Shown one piece after another: positions 17,694 through 25,847 of a DNA stretch of 50,190 nt. Numbering within the stretch: position 1 is the first letter of the stretch; each line of letters opens with the position of its first letter. The notes under the pieces are model-generated. The model saw nothing but the letters and a program-made list of their open reading frames with translations. It made no database searches and had not been told where the DNA came from. The position numbers and the translations under genes were made by a program. Source of the DNA: Chloroflexota bacterium (GTDB taxonomy: Bacteria; Chloroflexota; Dehalococcoidia; JACPQD01); contig JACPQD010000073.1 of assembly GCA_016190665.1 (NCBI GenBank), forward strand, positions 1 to 50,190, in the 5' to 3' direction.

Positions 17694-18190
17694 CAGGCGA
17701 CCTCCTTGCCAGCGCCGAGTTCCTGCGGAGTCCCGTATGGAATCGGTGCCCTCTCCTCATCCGACATTTGCTCGAACCGGGGCCGGACGAAGGTGCTCAG
17801 ATCGACTTCGTGGCGCAGATCGTCGCGGCTTTTCACCAGGCTCTTTCGGGTGTACTCTGCCTTTTCGAAGGACCGCCCGAAGTGGAGAGCGTCGAAGGGA
17901 CAGGACTCCACGCAGCAGCCGCAAAATATGCAGCGCCCGGTATCGATCTCATACTTGTCGACCACGTAGCGTCCGCCTTCGGGATGCGTGACAATCTCTA
18001 TGTTGCCCTGGGGGCACAGCTTGGCGCAGGTGGCGCATCCGGTGCAGCGCTCGATGTCCCAGAAGAACTCGTTGCCCCGCAGGCGGCGGGCGATGGGCAG
18101 CTTCTCCTCCGGGTACTGCACCGTGAAGGGCTTCCTGAAAAGGGCCCGCAAGGTGACAAATAAGCCTTGTGCAATGCCTAAGCAGACCAT
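17693..18190 (-). CDS. nuoI: NADH-quinone oxidoreductase subunit I, two [4Fe-4S] clusters
   Basis: A peripheral-arm ferredoxin-like subunit of 165 residues. Cys49, 52, 55 and 59 (CTGCATCAKLCP) and Cys87, 90, 93 and 97 (CIFCGCCVESCP) carry the two clusters that pass electrons towards NuoB. The N-terminal amphipathic helix contacts the membrane arm. ATG 18190 lies 24 bp after the nuoH stop. Confidence 0.95.
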   Translation of the reverse strand: MVCLGIAQGLFVTLRALFRKPFTVQYPEEKLPIARRLRGNEFFWDIERCTGCATCAKLCPQGNIEIVTHPEGGRYVVDKYEIDTGRCIFCGCCVESCPFDALHFGRSFEKAEYTRKSLVKSRDDLRHEVDLSTFVRPRFEQMSDEERAPIPYGTPQELGAGKEVA

Positions 18191-18214
18191 GTTCTCAAAC
18201 TCACCGGCCGGACT

Positions 18215-19339
18215 CTAGGCCAGAGCTCCCCTTGCTTGATAGACTTTGGACCAGGCCGTCAACGCCAGGGCGGCTATGCCCACGTTCACGAAGAGCAGCG
18301 CCCAGGGAAAGTCTGGCCAGATGCTCAATTCGATGCCGATAACCAGGATGTTCACCAGCGCCAGCGGCAGCAGGAACTTCCAGGCGAAGCCCATGAGTTG
18401 GTCAACCCGAAGACGGGGCAGCGTGGCGCGGAACCAGACCAGCACCGCGAAGACGGCGTAGACCTTTATCAGGAACCATAGCCAGGAGGGCAGGAGTGGC
18501 CCTTCCCACCCCGAAAGGAAAAGGGTGGCCGTGATGCCGCCGACGGCTATGGCGTGCGTGTACTCGGCTAAATAGAAGAGGCTGAAGCTCATGCCGCTGT
18601 ACTCCGTATGATAGCCAGCTACGATCTCCGACTCCGCCTCCATGATGTCGAAGGGGCTGCGGTTTATCTCCGAGAGAGCGCCGATGAAGTAGATGACGAA
18701 GCCGAGGGGCTGCATCAGGATGAAGGGCACTGACTGCGCTTTGACGATGGCCGTCATCTGCAGGGAGCCCGCCACCATAGCCACGCCCACCAAAGCGAGG
18801 ACCATGGGTATCTCGTAGCTCACCGCCTGGGCGATGGCGCGCATGGCCCCCAGGAGCGAAAATTTGTTGTTGGAGGCCCAGCCCGCCATGAAGACAGCGA
18901 TGGTCCCCAGGGACATGACGGCTACAAGGTAAAGCATGCCGATATTGAGGTCCGTGTAGATCGTTCTTGGCGCGAAGGGGATCACGGCGAAGGGCAACAG
19001 GGCCGGGATAAAGGCGGCAATGGGCGCCAGGCGGAAGACCGGTTTGTCCACGCAGGCGGGGACGAAGTCCTCCTTCGTCAGCACCTTTATGGCGTCGGCG
19101 ACGGGCTGGAGCAAGCCGACCGGACCGACGCGGTTGGGGCCGAAACGCACCTGGAAACGGCCGATGAGCTTGCGCTCAATGTACATCACGGTGAGAAGGA
19201 CAAGGACCAGGAACACCAGCATGATGGTCACGCCGACGAGGAAGGCTATGAGGTATACGGCCCACCCGGGAAGAAAGGCTCCCAGCGCCTGGTAAAGCGC
19301 GTCGGTGATGTTGGCGGGATCATTTAACCAGGGAGGCAC
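18215..19339 (-). CDS. nuoH: NADH-quinone oxidoreductase subunit H
   Basis: Membrane subunit forming part of the quinone chamber, 374 residues with eight or more helices. Signatures are ERKLIGRFQVRFGPNRVGP (about residues 55-73), the quinone-loop segment EINRSPFDIMEAESEIVAGY (about 223-242) and RATLPRLRVDQLMGFAWKFLLP near the end. Its ATG overlaps the nuoD stop by 1 bp. Confidence 0.96.
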   Translation of the reverse strand: MPPWLNDPANITDALYQALGAFLPGWAVYLIAFLVGVTIMLVFLVLVLLTVMYIERKLIGRFQVRFGPNRVGPVGLLQPVADAIKVLTKEDFVPACVDKPVFRLAPIAAFIPALLPFAVIPFAPRTIYTDLNIGMLYLVAVMSLGTIAVFMAGWASNNKFSLLGAMRAIAQAVSYEIPMVLALVGVAMVAGSLQMTAIVKAQSVPFILMQPLGFVIYFIGALSEINRSPFDIMEAESEIVAGYHTEYSGMSFSLFYLAEYTHAIAVGGITATLFLSGWEGPLLPSWLWFLIKVYAVFAVLVWFRATLPRLRVDQLMGFAWKFLLPLALVNILVIGIELSIWPDFPWALLFVNVGIAALALTAWSKVYQARGALA

Positions 19340-20445
19340 TATCGGTCCACCTCGCCCATGCAGATATCGATGCTGCCCAGGATGACCACTAGGTCGGCCA
19401 TCTTCCAGCCGACGATCATCTCCCGCAGCGCCCCCAGGTTAATAAAGGCGGGAGCGCGCACGTGCAGGCGGTAGGGGGCGATGGTGTTGTCGCTGACGAG
19501 ATGGTAGCCCAGCTCGCCTTTCGGCGCTTCGATACGCGAGTAGACTTCGCCGGCAGGTGGCCGGAGGAGGAAAGGCACGCCCTTTGCCCGGAATTCGCCC
19601 TTGGGCAGGTCTTTCATGGCCTGCTTCAGGATGCGCACGCACTGGCGCATCTCTTGCATGCGGACCCACATCCGGTCGTAGCAGTCGCCGGTCTTGCCCA
19701 CCGGCACGTCGAACTCGAAGCGGTCGTAAATCGAGTAGGGGTCTGCCCTCCGCAGGTCCCACTTCACGCCGCTGGCGCGCAGCACCGGCCCGCTGATGGA
19801 ATAGCTGATGGCGAGGTCGGCGGGCAGGATGCCCACCTCCTTGAGCCGCGCCAGGACGATCTCGTTGCCCATGAAAAGCTGTTCATATTCATCGATATAC
19901 CCCGGCATCTCATCGATGAACTTCCTAGCGGCGGGCATGAACTCCGGCGGCAGGTCCTGGGCCACTCCGCCGGGCCGCATGTAGTTGCAGGTCATCCTCT
20001 GCCCGCAGGCCATCTCAAAGAGGTCCAGCAGCTTCTCGCGCTCGCGGAACATATAGAGCAGGGGCGTGGCGGCGCACCCGCAGTCGTTGAGCAGGGCGCC
20101 CACGCCCATGAAGTGGCTGTTCAGCCTTTGCAGCTCCGCCATGATTATACGAATGTATTCCGCCCTCTCCGGGACCTTGATGCCGGCGAGCTTTTCGATG
20201 GCCAGGACGTAGCCCAGCTCGTTGCTCATGGCGGCCATGTAGTCCATGCGGTCCGTGGTGGTGATGAACTGAATGTAGGTGCGCTCCTCGGCGAGCTTCT
20301 CGACGCCGCGATGGAGATAGCCGAAGATGGGCTCCAGGTCCTGAACGACCTCGCCGTCCAGGGCCACGCGCAACCTGAAAACGCCGTGGGTGCTGGGGTG
20401 CTGCGGGCCGATATTTACCGCAAAGGGCTGTGTCTTGAGGACCAT
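19339..20445 (-). CDS. nuoD: NADH-quinone oxidoreductase subunit D
   Basis: The 49-kDa-type subunit lining the quinone site, 368 residues and free-standing (not fused to NuoC). Diagnostic stretches are NIGPQHPSTHGVFRLRVALDG (about residues 10-30), GYLHRGVEKLAEERTYIQ and PGGVAQDLP. The C-terminal VVILGSIDICMGEVDR ends exactly at the stop, as is usual. It starts 2 bp after the nuoC stop. Confidence 0.96.
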   Translation of the reverse strand: MVLKTQPFAVNIGPQHPSTHGVFRLRVALDGEVVQDLEPIFGYLHRGVEKLAEERTYIQFITTTDRMDYMAAMSNELGYVLAIEKLAGIKVPERAEYIRIIMAELQRLNSHFMGVGALLNDCGCAATPLLYMFREREKLLDLFEMACGQRMTCNYMRPGGVAQDLPPEFMPAARKFIDEMPGYIDEYEQLFMGNEIVLARLKEVGILPADLAISYSISGPVLRASGVKWDLRRADPYSIYDRFEFDVPVGKTGDCYDRMWVRMQEMRQCVRILKQAMKDLPKGEFRAKGVPFLLRPPAGEVYSRIEAPKGELGYHLVSDNTIAPYRLHVRAPAFINLGALREMIVGWKMADLVVILGSIDICMGEVDR

Positions 20446-20447
20446 GG

Positions 20448-20924
20448 TTATTCCTCTTCGCCCGGGACCTGGGCCGCGCCCAGGAAATCCCTCCGCAGTG
20501 GGTGGCCAGCAAAGCCCTGCCAGAGGAAGATACGCCTCAGGTCGGGGTGGCCGGAGAAGCCTATCCCCATGAGATCGTAGACTTCCCTCTCCTGGAAGTT
20601 GGCGCCCTTCCAGACCGAGGTCACCGAGGGCACGGTGGGGTTGTCTCTGCCGAAGCAGCGCGTCTTCAGGACCAGGCTGTGGTTCTTAGCCATGGAAGTG
20701 AGGTGGTAGGTGACCTCGAAATAGTCGGCATGAAAGTAATCGACAGCGGAGATATTGCTCAGAAAGTCGAAAGCGAGTTCGGGATCGGTCTTCAAGAACT
20801 CGGCGATGTCGCGAAGAGATTCATTCTTCACCGAAAGGGCTGAGCCGCCGGCTTCGATGACCGCATTCGGGAACCTCTCGTTCACCTTACGGGCCACTTC
20901 AGGGCCTGACAACGCCTTCGTCAT
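20448..20924 (-). CDS. nuoC: NADH-quinone oxidoreductase subunit C
   Basis: The 30-kDa-type subunit, 158 residues. The conserved core is [11 protein letters not shown] (about residues 67-77), then [41 protein letters not shown] (about 97-137), with FxGHP-type docking to NuoD. Its start overlaps the nuoB stop by 4 bp (ATGA). Confidence 0.95.
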   Translation of the reverse strand: MTKALSGPEVARKVNERFPNAVIEAGGSALSVKNESLRDIAEFLKTDPELAFDFLSNISAVDYFHADYFEVTYHLTSMAKNHSLVLKTRCFGRDNPTVPSVTSVWKGANFQEREVYDLMGIGFSGHPDLRRIFLWQGFAGHPLRRDFLGAAQVPGEEE

Positions 20925-21538
20925 TTGCTCTCCTTCGCCGCAATGCTGCGTTTAGCGATCTTTTTCTGGAGCTGCATCAAGCCGTAGAGCAGGGCATCGG
21001 GTCGTGGTGGGCAGCCCGGGATGTAGACGTCCACCGGGACGATGAGGTTCACGCCGGGGACCACGCTGTAGCTGCCCCGGAAGGTCCCACCGCAGATAGC
21101 GCAGGACCCCATGGCCACCACCCACTTCGGCTCCGGCATCTGGTCATAGATGCGCTTCAGAGCGGGCGCCATTTTCCAGGTCAGCGTCCCGGAGACGATA
21201 ATCATGTCGGCTTGCCTTGGGGTGGCGCGAAAGAGCTCCATCCCGAAGCGGGCGAGGTCGAAGCGAGATGCGCCGGTGGCGATCATCTCCACGGCGCAGC
21301 AGGCGAGACCCATGGTGGCCGGCCAGACCGAGGAGCGGCGCCCCCAGTTCAGCACGGCGTCTACCGAGGTCACCAGGACGTTCCGGTCCAGGGGCTCCCC
21401 CTGCCAGGCCAGCGAGTCGGCGATAGCCTCCTGGCACCCGGTTTTCAAACTCTCGATGGCGCCCGATTCCAGGGCGTCCAGATCGGCGCTGCAATAGGCC
21501 GGTATCGGCAGACCTCTCTCCTCGCCTTCTATTTCCAT
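20921..21538 (-). CDS. nuoB: NADH-quinone oxidoreductase subunit B, N2 cluster
   Basis: Carries the terminal [4Fe-4S] cluster N2 that reduces quinone. It has 205 residues. Ligands are the adjacent Cys80-Cys81 (GLACCAVEM), Cys146 (GSCAIC) and Cys176 ([13 protein letters not shown]). About 50 residues precede the conserved core, somewhat longer than in E. coli. ATG 21538 (MEIEGEERG) is chosen over a longer upstream frame because it overlaps the nuoA stop by 10 bp, as expected in this compact operon. Confidence 0.95.
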   Translation of the reverse strand: MEIEGEERGLPIPAYCSADLDALESGAIESLKTGCQEAIADSLAWQGEPLDRNVLVTSVDAVLNWGRRSSVWPATMGLACCAVEMIATGASRFDLARFGMELFRATPRQADMIIVSGTLTWKMAPALKRIYDQMPEPKWVVAMGSCAICGGTFRGSYSVVPGVNLIVPVDVYIPGCPPRPDALLYGLMQLQKKIAKRSIAAKESK

Positions 21539-21900
21539 TCCAGGGCCTTCTTCTTCCACGCGTAGACATAGGCGACGAGCAGTATCAGGATAAAGATGAT
21601 CATTTCGATGAAGCCGAAGAGGGCGAGCTGTTTGAAGGCCACCGCCCAGGGATAAAGGAAGACGGTCTCGATATCGAAGACCACGAAGAGCAGGGCGAAG
21701 AAATAGTAGCGGAAGTTGAACTGGATCCAGGAGGGCCCCATGGGCTCCATGCCGCACTCGTAGGTGGTCACTTTAGCGGCCGTGGGTTTCCTGGGGCGGA
21801 CTCTAACTAGGGAGAGAATGAAGGAGGTCATCAAAGCCATAAGGGGGAAGGCTGCCGCTACTAAGACCAACAGTCCAACATACCCAAACTGACCAAGCAA
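21529..21900 (-). CDS. nuoA: NADH-quinone oxidoreductase subunit A
   Basis: A three-helix membrane subunit and first gene of the operon. The core is [14 protein letters not shown] ([16 protein letters not shown]), then [27 protein letters not shown], with the conserved acidic FDxE. TTG 21900 is chosen because GGAGGGAGG (21908-21916) lies 7 bp upstream. The longer GTG start at 21954 would put the predicted -10 box inside the gene. This gives 123 residues, close to the usual length. Confidence 0.9.
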   Translation of the reverse strand: MLGQFGYVGLLVLVAAAFPLMALMTSFILSLVRVRPRKPTAAKVTTYECGMEPMGPSWIQFNFRYYFFALLFVVFDIETVFLYPWAVAFKQLALFGFIEMIIFILILLVAYVYAWKKKALEWK

Positions 21901-21934
21901 GAGTTTTCCTCCCTCCTGCGCAAAGCCAAAGAGT

Positions 21935-21964
21935 AGTATATCATGGCGCGTCACGGACGCGCAA
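21935..21964 (-). promoter_or_regulatory. Putative nuo operon promoter
   Basis: On the minus strand, TTGCGC (21964-21959), 18 bp spacer, TATACT (21940-21935). Transcription would begin near 21928 and read nuoA through nuoN. The 160 bp between here and purS hold an imperfect hairpin followed by a T run (near 22030-22065, minus strand) that may end the purS transcript. Confidence 0.45.
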
Positions 21965-22124
21965 GCGAAAAAAGGAGCAAATCTCGAAGACGCTGGGAAG
22001 GATCAGGCGCGCTGCTCAGGGCGAGGCGGCACGAAAAAAACGGGGCGGTTTCTCGTTCAGGCGGCAACGAGTCCAGGCCGCTCAGTCGCGCAAGGCTTTG
22101 CGCCCTGGGACGCACGGCCAGCCC

Positions 22125-22379
22125 CTATCCCTCTATCTCTTCCAAGTCGAAGCGGAAGTTCTCGATGATCGGGTTGGCCAGAAGCTTGCGACACATATCG
22201 CGGACCAGATCTTCGGCCTCGCCCTTGCTGTCGGCTTCCAGCTTGATCTCCATGTACTTGCCCGCCCGGACGCTCTTAACGGCGTTGAATCCCAGGCTGT
22301 GCAGGCCGCCCCTTATGGTCAGGCCCTGGGGGTCGTTGACAGTGGGTTTCAGAGTCACGTACACTTTCGCCAGGTACAT
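22125..22379 (-). CDS. purS: Phosphoribosylformylglycinamidine synthase subunit PurS
   Basis: An 84-residue subunit that bridges PurL and PurQ in the fourth step of purine synthesis. Typical features are AKVYVTLKPTVNDPQGLTI at the N-terminus, VRAGKYMEIKLE, and the terminal NPIIENFRFDLEEIEG. The length is typical. It stands alone on the minus strand, divergent from guaA with 51 bp to the ATG at 22431. purL and purQ are not in the window. GAGGAG lies upstream of its start. Confidence 0.92.
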   Translation of the reverse strand: MYLAKVYVTLKPTVNDPQGLTIRGGLHSLGFNAVKSVRAGKYMEIKLEADSKGEAEDLVRDMCRKLLANPIIENFRFDLEEIEG

Positions 22380-22401
22380 CTCATTTGTTCTCCTCTTTCA
22401 C

Positions 22402-22430
22402 TTGACCCCAGTATATCAATTTGCTAAGCT
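22402..22430 (+). promoter_or_regulatory. Putative guaA promoter
   Basis: TTGACC (22402-22407), 17 bp, TAAGCT (22425-22430) with an extended TGC before it. Because transcription would start near 22437, the ATG at 22431 would not be in the message, which supports the TTG start at 22458. Confidence 0.4.
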
Positions 22431-22457
22431 ATGGTTCAAGAACCTCAGGAGAAACAA

Positions 22458-24125
22458 TTGGAAGAAGCCTCCAAAGACGCCTCCCACCGCATCAGCGCCA
22501 GCGATGACGTTGAGGTCTCCACCTATCTGGAGATCGCCAGGGAGAAGCGCGGCGAGGTCGCGGCGCCCGAACGTGAGCGCGAGGTAGAGCGGGAGGCGGT
22601 GGTCGTGGTCGATTTCGGCTCCCAGTACAACATGCTCATCGCGCGCCGCGTCCGGGAGCTCCACGTCTACTCCGAGCTGATACCCTACGATGCGCCCTGG
22701 GAGAAAGTGGCGCCCTTGAAGCCGAAGGGCGTCATCCTCTCCGGCAGCCCGGCCAGCGTCTATGATGAGTGCCCGCCCCTGGCCCCAGCGTGGGTATACG
22801 AGAAGGGCCTCCCCGTCCTCGGCATCTGTTACGGCATGCAGGTTATCGCCCATCAACTCGGCGGCAAAGTGGCGCCGGGCAAGCGCCGGGAATACGGCCA
22901 TGCCATCCTTCATCAGAACGGCGTGGAATCGCGTATCTTCGCCGACCTGCCGCCCGAGATGACCGTATGGATGAGCCACGGCGACATCATCGAGACGATG
23001 CCGCCCGGATTCAAGGCCCTGGCCTATACGGATAACTCCCCTATTGCCGTCATGGGCAACGAGAAGGGCATCATCGGCTTGCAGTTCCACCCCGAGGTTG
23101 CCCACACCCCCATGGGCAAGGATATCCTGCGCAACTTCCTGTACAACGTATGCGGCTGCCATGGGACGTGGACGCCGGGCAATTTCATCGCCGAGAACCT
23201 GGACTCAGTGAGAAAGCAGGTGGGGAATGGCCGCGTGATCTGCGCCCTTTCCGGCGGCGTCGATTCGGCGGTGGTCGCTACCCTGATCCACAAGGCTGTC
23301 GGCGATCAGTTGACCTGCATCTTCGTCAACAACGGCCTGCTGCGGCGGGAGGAGGCCGAGCGCACCCTCGATGTCTTCCAGCGCCACCTCAAGATGAACG
23401 TGGCCTATGTGGACGCCACCGACCGGTTCCTGGAACGTCTTCAGGGCGTTACCGACCCGGAGCGCAAGCGGAAGATCATCGGCGAGGAGTTCATCAAGGT
23501 CTTCGAGGAGGAGGCCAACCGGATAGGCCACGTCGATTTCCTGGCGCAGGGGACCCTCTATCCCGATGTCATCGAGAGCGTCACCCCGGAGAGCCGGGCC
23601 TCAGCCAAGATCAAGACGCATCACAACGTGGGCGGCCTGCCCTCTAACATGACTCTCACTCTCGTGGAGCCGCTGCGCCACCTTTTCAAGGATGAAGTGC
23701 GCGAGGTGGGCCTGGCCCTCGGCCTCCCCGAGGAGATGGTCTTCCGCCAGCCCTTCCCTGGTCCCGGCCTGGCCATCCGCATCATCGGCGAGGTGAACCG
23801 GGAGCGGCTGGAGATGCTCCGCGCCGCCGACTGGATCGTCATGAACGAGATAAAGAAGGCCAACCTCTACCGCAAGCTCTGGCAGAGCTTCGCCGTGCTG
23901 ACCAACGTCTGCAGCGTGGGCGTCATGGGCGACTTCCGCACCTATGGCAGCCTGGTCGCGATACGCGCCGTGACCAGCGAGGACGCCATGACCGCCGACT
24001 GGGCGCGCCTCCCCTACGAACTGCTGGGCCGCATCTCCAACCGCATCGTCAACGAGGTGCCGGGCGTCAACCGCGTTGTTTATGATATCACCTCCAAGCC
24101 CCCCGGAACGATTGAGTGGGAGTAG
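22458..24125 (+). CDS. guaA: GMP synthase (glutamine-hydrolysing)
   Basis: Converts XMP to GMP with glutamine and ATP. Class I amidotransferase domain: [22 protein letters not shown], the nucleophile Cys in [15 protein letters not shown], and His/Glu in [14 protein letters not shown]-pyrophosphatase domain: P-loop [18 protein letters not shown]. The dimerisation domain ends [15 protein letters not shown] charged extension of about 45 residues precedes the amidotransferase core. TTG 22458 is preferred because AGGAG lies 6 bp upstream; ATG 22431 has no RBS and overlaps a predicted promoter. The 3' end is duplicated 600 bp downstream, with hicB and hicA between. Confidence 0.96.
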   Translation: MEEASKDASHRISASDDVEVSTYLEIAREKRGEVAAPEREREVEREAVVVVDFGSQYNMLIARRVRELHVYSELIPYDAPWEKVAPLKPKGVILSGSPASVYDECPPLAPAWVYEKGLPVLGICYGMQVIAHQLGGKVAPGKRREYGHAILHQNGVESRIFADLPPEMTVWMSHGDIIETMPPGFKALAYTDNSPIAVMGNEKGIIGLQFHPEVAHTPMGKDILRNFLYNVCGCHGTWTPGNFIAENLDSVRKQVGNGRVICALSGGVDSAVVATLIHKAVGDQLTCIFVNNGLLRREEAERTLDVFQRHLKMNVAYVDATDRFLERLQGVTDPERKRKIIGEEFIKVFEEEANRIGHVDFLAQGTLYPDVIESVTPESRASAKIKTHHNVGGLPSNMTLTLVEPLRHLFKDEVREVGLALGLPEEMVFRQPFPGPGLAIRIIGEVNRERLEMLRAADWIVMNEIKKANLYRKLWQSFAVLTNVCSVGVMGDFRTYGSLVAIRAVTSEDAMTADWARLPYELLGRISNRIVNEVPGVNRVVYDITSKPPGTIEWE

Positions 24126-24128
24126 GCC

Positions 24129-24434
24129 ATGAAGCCGTTGAAGTTCACCGTCATCCTGATGCCTGAGGCAGACGGCGGCTACTCCGTGGTCTGCCCCGCC
24201 CTCCCAGGCTGCGTTAGCCAGGGCGACAACCTTCAAGAGGCTCTGGCCAATATTCGAGAGGCCATCCTGCTGGTCCTCGAAGTGCGCTCGGAGGAAGGCT
24301 TGCCTCTGCCACGCGAAACGCCGGATATGGTCGCCGACGAAATCCGCCAGTGCTTGCACGATAGGGCTGAAGACAATTTGCCACTGGTTATCGAGACCAG
24401 AGAGGTAGAAGTGGAGGCCGGGGTACTGGTCTGA
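24129..24434 (+). CDS. hicB: HicB-type antitoxin
   Basis: A 101-residue HicB-like protein. The partial RNase-H-like fold is at residues 1-60 (LKFTVILMPEADGGYSVVCPALPGCVSQGDNLQEALANIREAI), then an acidic C-terminus (VIETREVEVEAGVLV). No ribbon-helix-helix or HTH domain is evident. It starts 3 bp after the guaA stop and overlaps hicA by 1 bp (order antitoxin-toxin), so it is probably translated with guaA. Confidence 0.85.
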   Translation: MKPLKFTVILMPEADGGYSVVCPALPGCVSQGDNLQEALANIREAILLVLEVRSEEGLPLPRETPDMVADEIRQCLHDRAEDNLPLVIETREVEVEAGVLV

Positions 24435-24658
24435 TGACGCCGCTGCCCGCGGTCTCTGGCCGCCGGGTAGTCCGCGCCCTGGAGAAGGCGGGTTTCAGCA
24501 TCAGGCGCCAGCGAGGCAGCCACATAGCTGTAGGCAAACCAGGCCACCCTCATACGATTTCAGTGCCCGATCATGGTGAAGTCAGGCCGGGTACCTTACG
24601 GTCGATCATCAATAAGGCTGGGCTCACAGTACAGGAGTTCGTGGAACTCTTGAGGTGA
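24434..24658 (+). CDS. hicA: HicA-type toxin
   Basis: A 74-residue dsRBD-like mRNA interferase. Family marks are SGRRVVRALEKAGFSIRRQRGSH with the catalytic His in GSHIAV (near residue 29), HPHTISVPDHGEVRPGTLRSIINKAGLT. The length is typical. Its ATG overlaps the hicB stop. Expression would cleave mRNA unless HicB is present. Confidence 0.88.
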   Translation: MTPLPAVSGRRVVRALEKAGFSIRRQRGSHIAVGKPGHPHTISVPDHGEVRPGTLRSIINKAGLTVQEFVELLR

Positions 24659-24675
24659 CGGAGACAGCGTGTTGG

Positions 24676-24725
24676 CCGCTTACGACATCACCTCCAGGCC
24701 CTCCGGGACCATTGAGTGGGAGTAG
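24676..24725 (+). repeat. Second, diverged copy of the guaA 3' end
   Basis: Reads (A)YDITSRPSGTIEWE-stop, against [18 protein letters not shown] for guaA itself. Over the last 45 bp, 39 bases agree. Of the six differences four are synonymous, which points to a copy that evolved as part of a coding guaA gene. The two stops are exactly 600 bp apart, with hicB and hicA between, and each copy is followed within 12 bp by the ATG of a hicB gene. Confidence 0.9.
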
Positions 24726-24733
24726 ATCATCCC

Positions 24734-24941
24734 ATGAAGACCTACCGTTTCACCGTCCCTTCGGAAAGCTCAGGGCGGGGTTATCGAAAAAGACGCCGAC
24801 GGCTATTTCGTCTACTGCCCTGAACTCCAGGGCTGCTATACTCAGGGGGGCACCTTCGAAGAGGCCCTGGCCAACGTCAGGGACGCCATCAAGCTTCATG
24901 TTGAGGATAGGCAGGCGAGTGGCGAGCACATAGCTGCATAA
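24734..24941 (+). pseudogene. Second hicB, broken by a 22-bp repeat insertion
   Basis: ATG 24734 gives MKTYRFTV. Then comes 22 bp of repeat, and in another frame the rest of a normal HicB (VIEKDADGYFVYCPELQGC, TFEEALANVRDAIKLHVED), ending at 24941. Removing 24758-24779 restores a protein of about 60 residues with the HicB fold. It follows the second guaA tail by 8 bp, just as the intact hicB follows guaA. No second hicA is present. Confidence 0.8.
24758..24779. repeat. 22-bp inserted repeat (PFGKLRAG type)
   Basis: CCTTCGGAAAGCTCAGGGCGGG interrupts the second hicB after its eighth codon and shifts the frame, because 22 is not a multiple of 3. In one frame it reads PFGKLRAG, a peptide string I recall as a common result of such repeats in environmental genomes. 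Confidence 0.7.
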
Positions 24942-24959
24942 CTTTCGGGAGCGCAATCT

Positions 24960-25373
24960 ATGGGCACGTTCTCTCATCACCTATCGGTAGCCTCGGCCAC
25001 GGGAAACCGTTTCGAAGAGATCGACGCTCTGGTGGACTCTAGCGCCACTTACACGACTCTTCCTGGTTCCTTGCTGACGCGCCTGGGAGTTGTTGCCGAG
25101 GAGACGCGACCTTTTGTGCTCGCCGACGGGCGGCGAGTGGAGTATCCCATAGCTCAGGTCAGGGTCCGCCCGGATGGCCGGACGCGGTATACCGTTGCCG
25201 TCTTCGGCGAGGAAGGCGCCCAGCCTCTGCTGGGAGCGGTAACCCTGGAGGAGTTCGGACTGGCGGTCGACCCCGTAAGCAAGCGTCTCGTGCCCGTGCC
25301 TGGGCTTCTCGTGATGAGAGCTTACCTAGGATCCAGGGGGGAGGGAAGACGCCTGGATTCCGGCCTGCTCTGA
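24960..25373 (+). CDS. Retropepsin-like aspartic protease domain protein
   Basis: A 137-residue single-domain clan AA protease-like protein. The active-site loop reads ALVDSSATYTTLP (Asp26-Ser27-Ser28), where the family usually has D-T/S-G-A. The second half has the expected PLLGAVTLEEFGLAVDPVSKRLVPVPG. The Gly to Ser change at the loop may reduce catalysis. Normal family members end just after VPVPxLL; here the frame runs about 20 residues further, perhaps by loss of the stop. It lies 18 bp after the broken hicB. Substrate unknown. Confidence 0.7.
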   Translation: MGTFSHHLSVASATGNRFEEIDALVDSSATYTTLPGSLLTRLGVVAEETRPFVLADGRRVEYPIAQVRVRPDGRTRYTVAVFGEEGAQPLLGAVTLEEFGLAVDPVSKRLVPVPGLLVMRAYLGSRGEGRRLDSGLL

Positions 25374-25847
25374 AAATGATTGGCAACGCCCCACGACGGC
25401 GGCAGGGGACAAGCCCGCTGCCCTACGGCATTTTCATGCTCGCTGGCGCCGGGCCAACGGCATGGGGAACTGGTATGAAAATGGGGTCTGTCTTGCGTGT
25501 CAGGCGCCTCAACGTGTCTTTCTGAGCGGGTACACAAGTGTCGTCGGAATCCTTTGAGAGCGTTGCTCCCGCGAAGAATCCCACTGCAAGTCCGACGCCG
25601 GCACTTACAGGGAGATCCTTCGCGAGCCGCCCCGGCCCCAGCCCCGCCGCCGGCTCGCTCAGGAAGACAGCGCAAGGAGCGTCAGCTTATTTTCATGCGC
25701 CGTGGCGCCCCACAGGGGCATGTGGAACTGCGCCGAAATGGAGGCTAAAGGACCCATGTCAGCCCTATTCACAGCCGCTGACCTGAACGCCGCTTCTTGA
25801 ATTTTCCTCTCCCTCGACGGGAGAGGGTAGGGTGAGGGTGAGCTTCT
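25374..25847. other. Non-coding, repeat-bearing interval before purD
   Basis: No convincing gene. It holds a GGCAGGGG/CCCCTGCC-type palindrome at 25401-25426 (related to 35194-35218 and 35365-35389). It also holds a CTCTCCC...GGGAGAGG hairpin at about 25802-25842 that directly precedes the purD ATG and may act as its leader. Confidence 0.6.

Noticed and set aside
22431..22457. ATG 22431 as guaA start
   Set aside because: No RBS, and it coincides with the end of a predicted -10 box. TTG 22458 has AGGAG at good spacing. This remains open to N-terminal data.
24655..24933. 92-residue frame after hicA containing PFGKLRAG
   Set aside because: It runs out of frame across the guaA tail and broken hicB. 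The protein-like sense is in other frames on both sides of the 22-bp insert.
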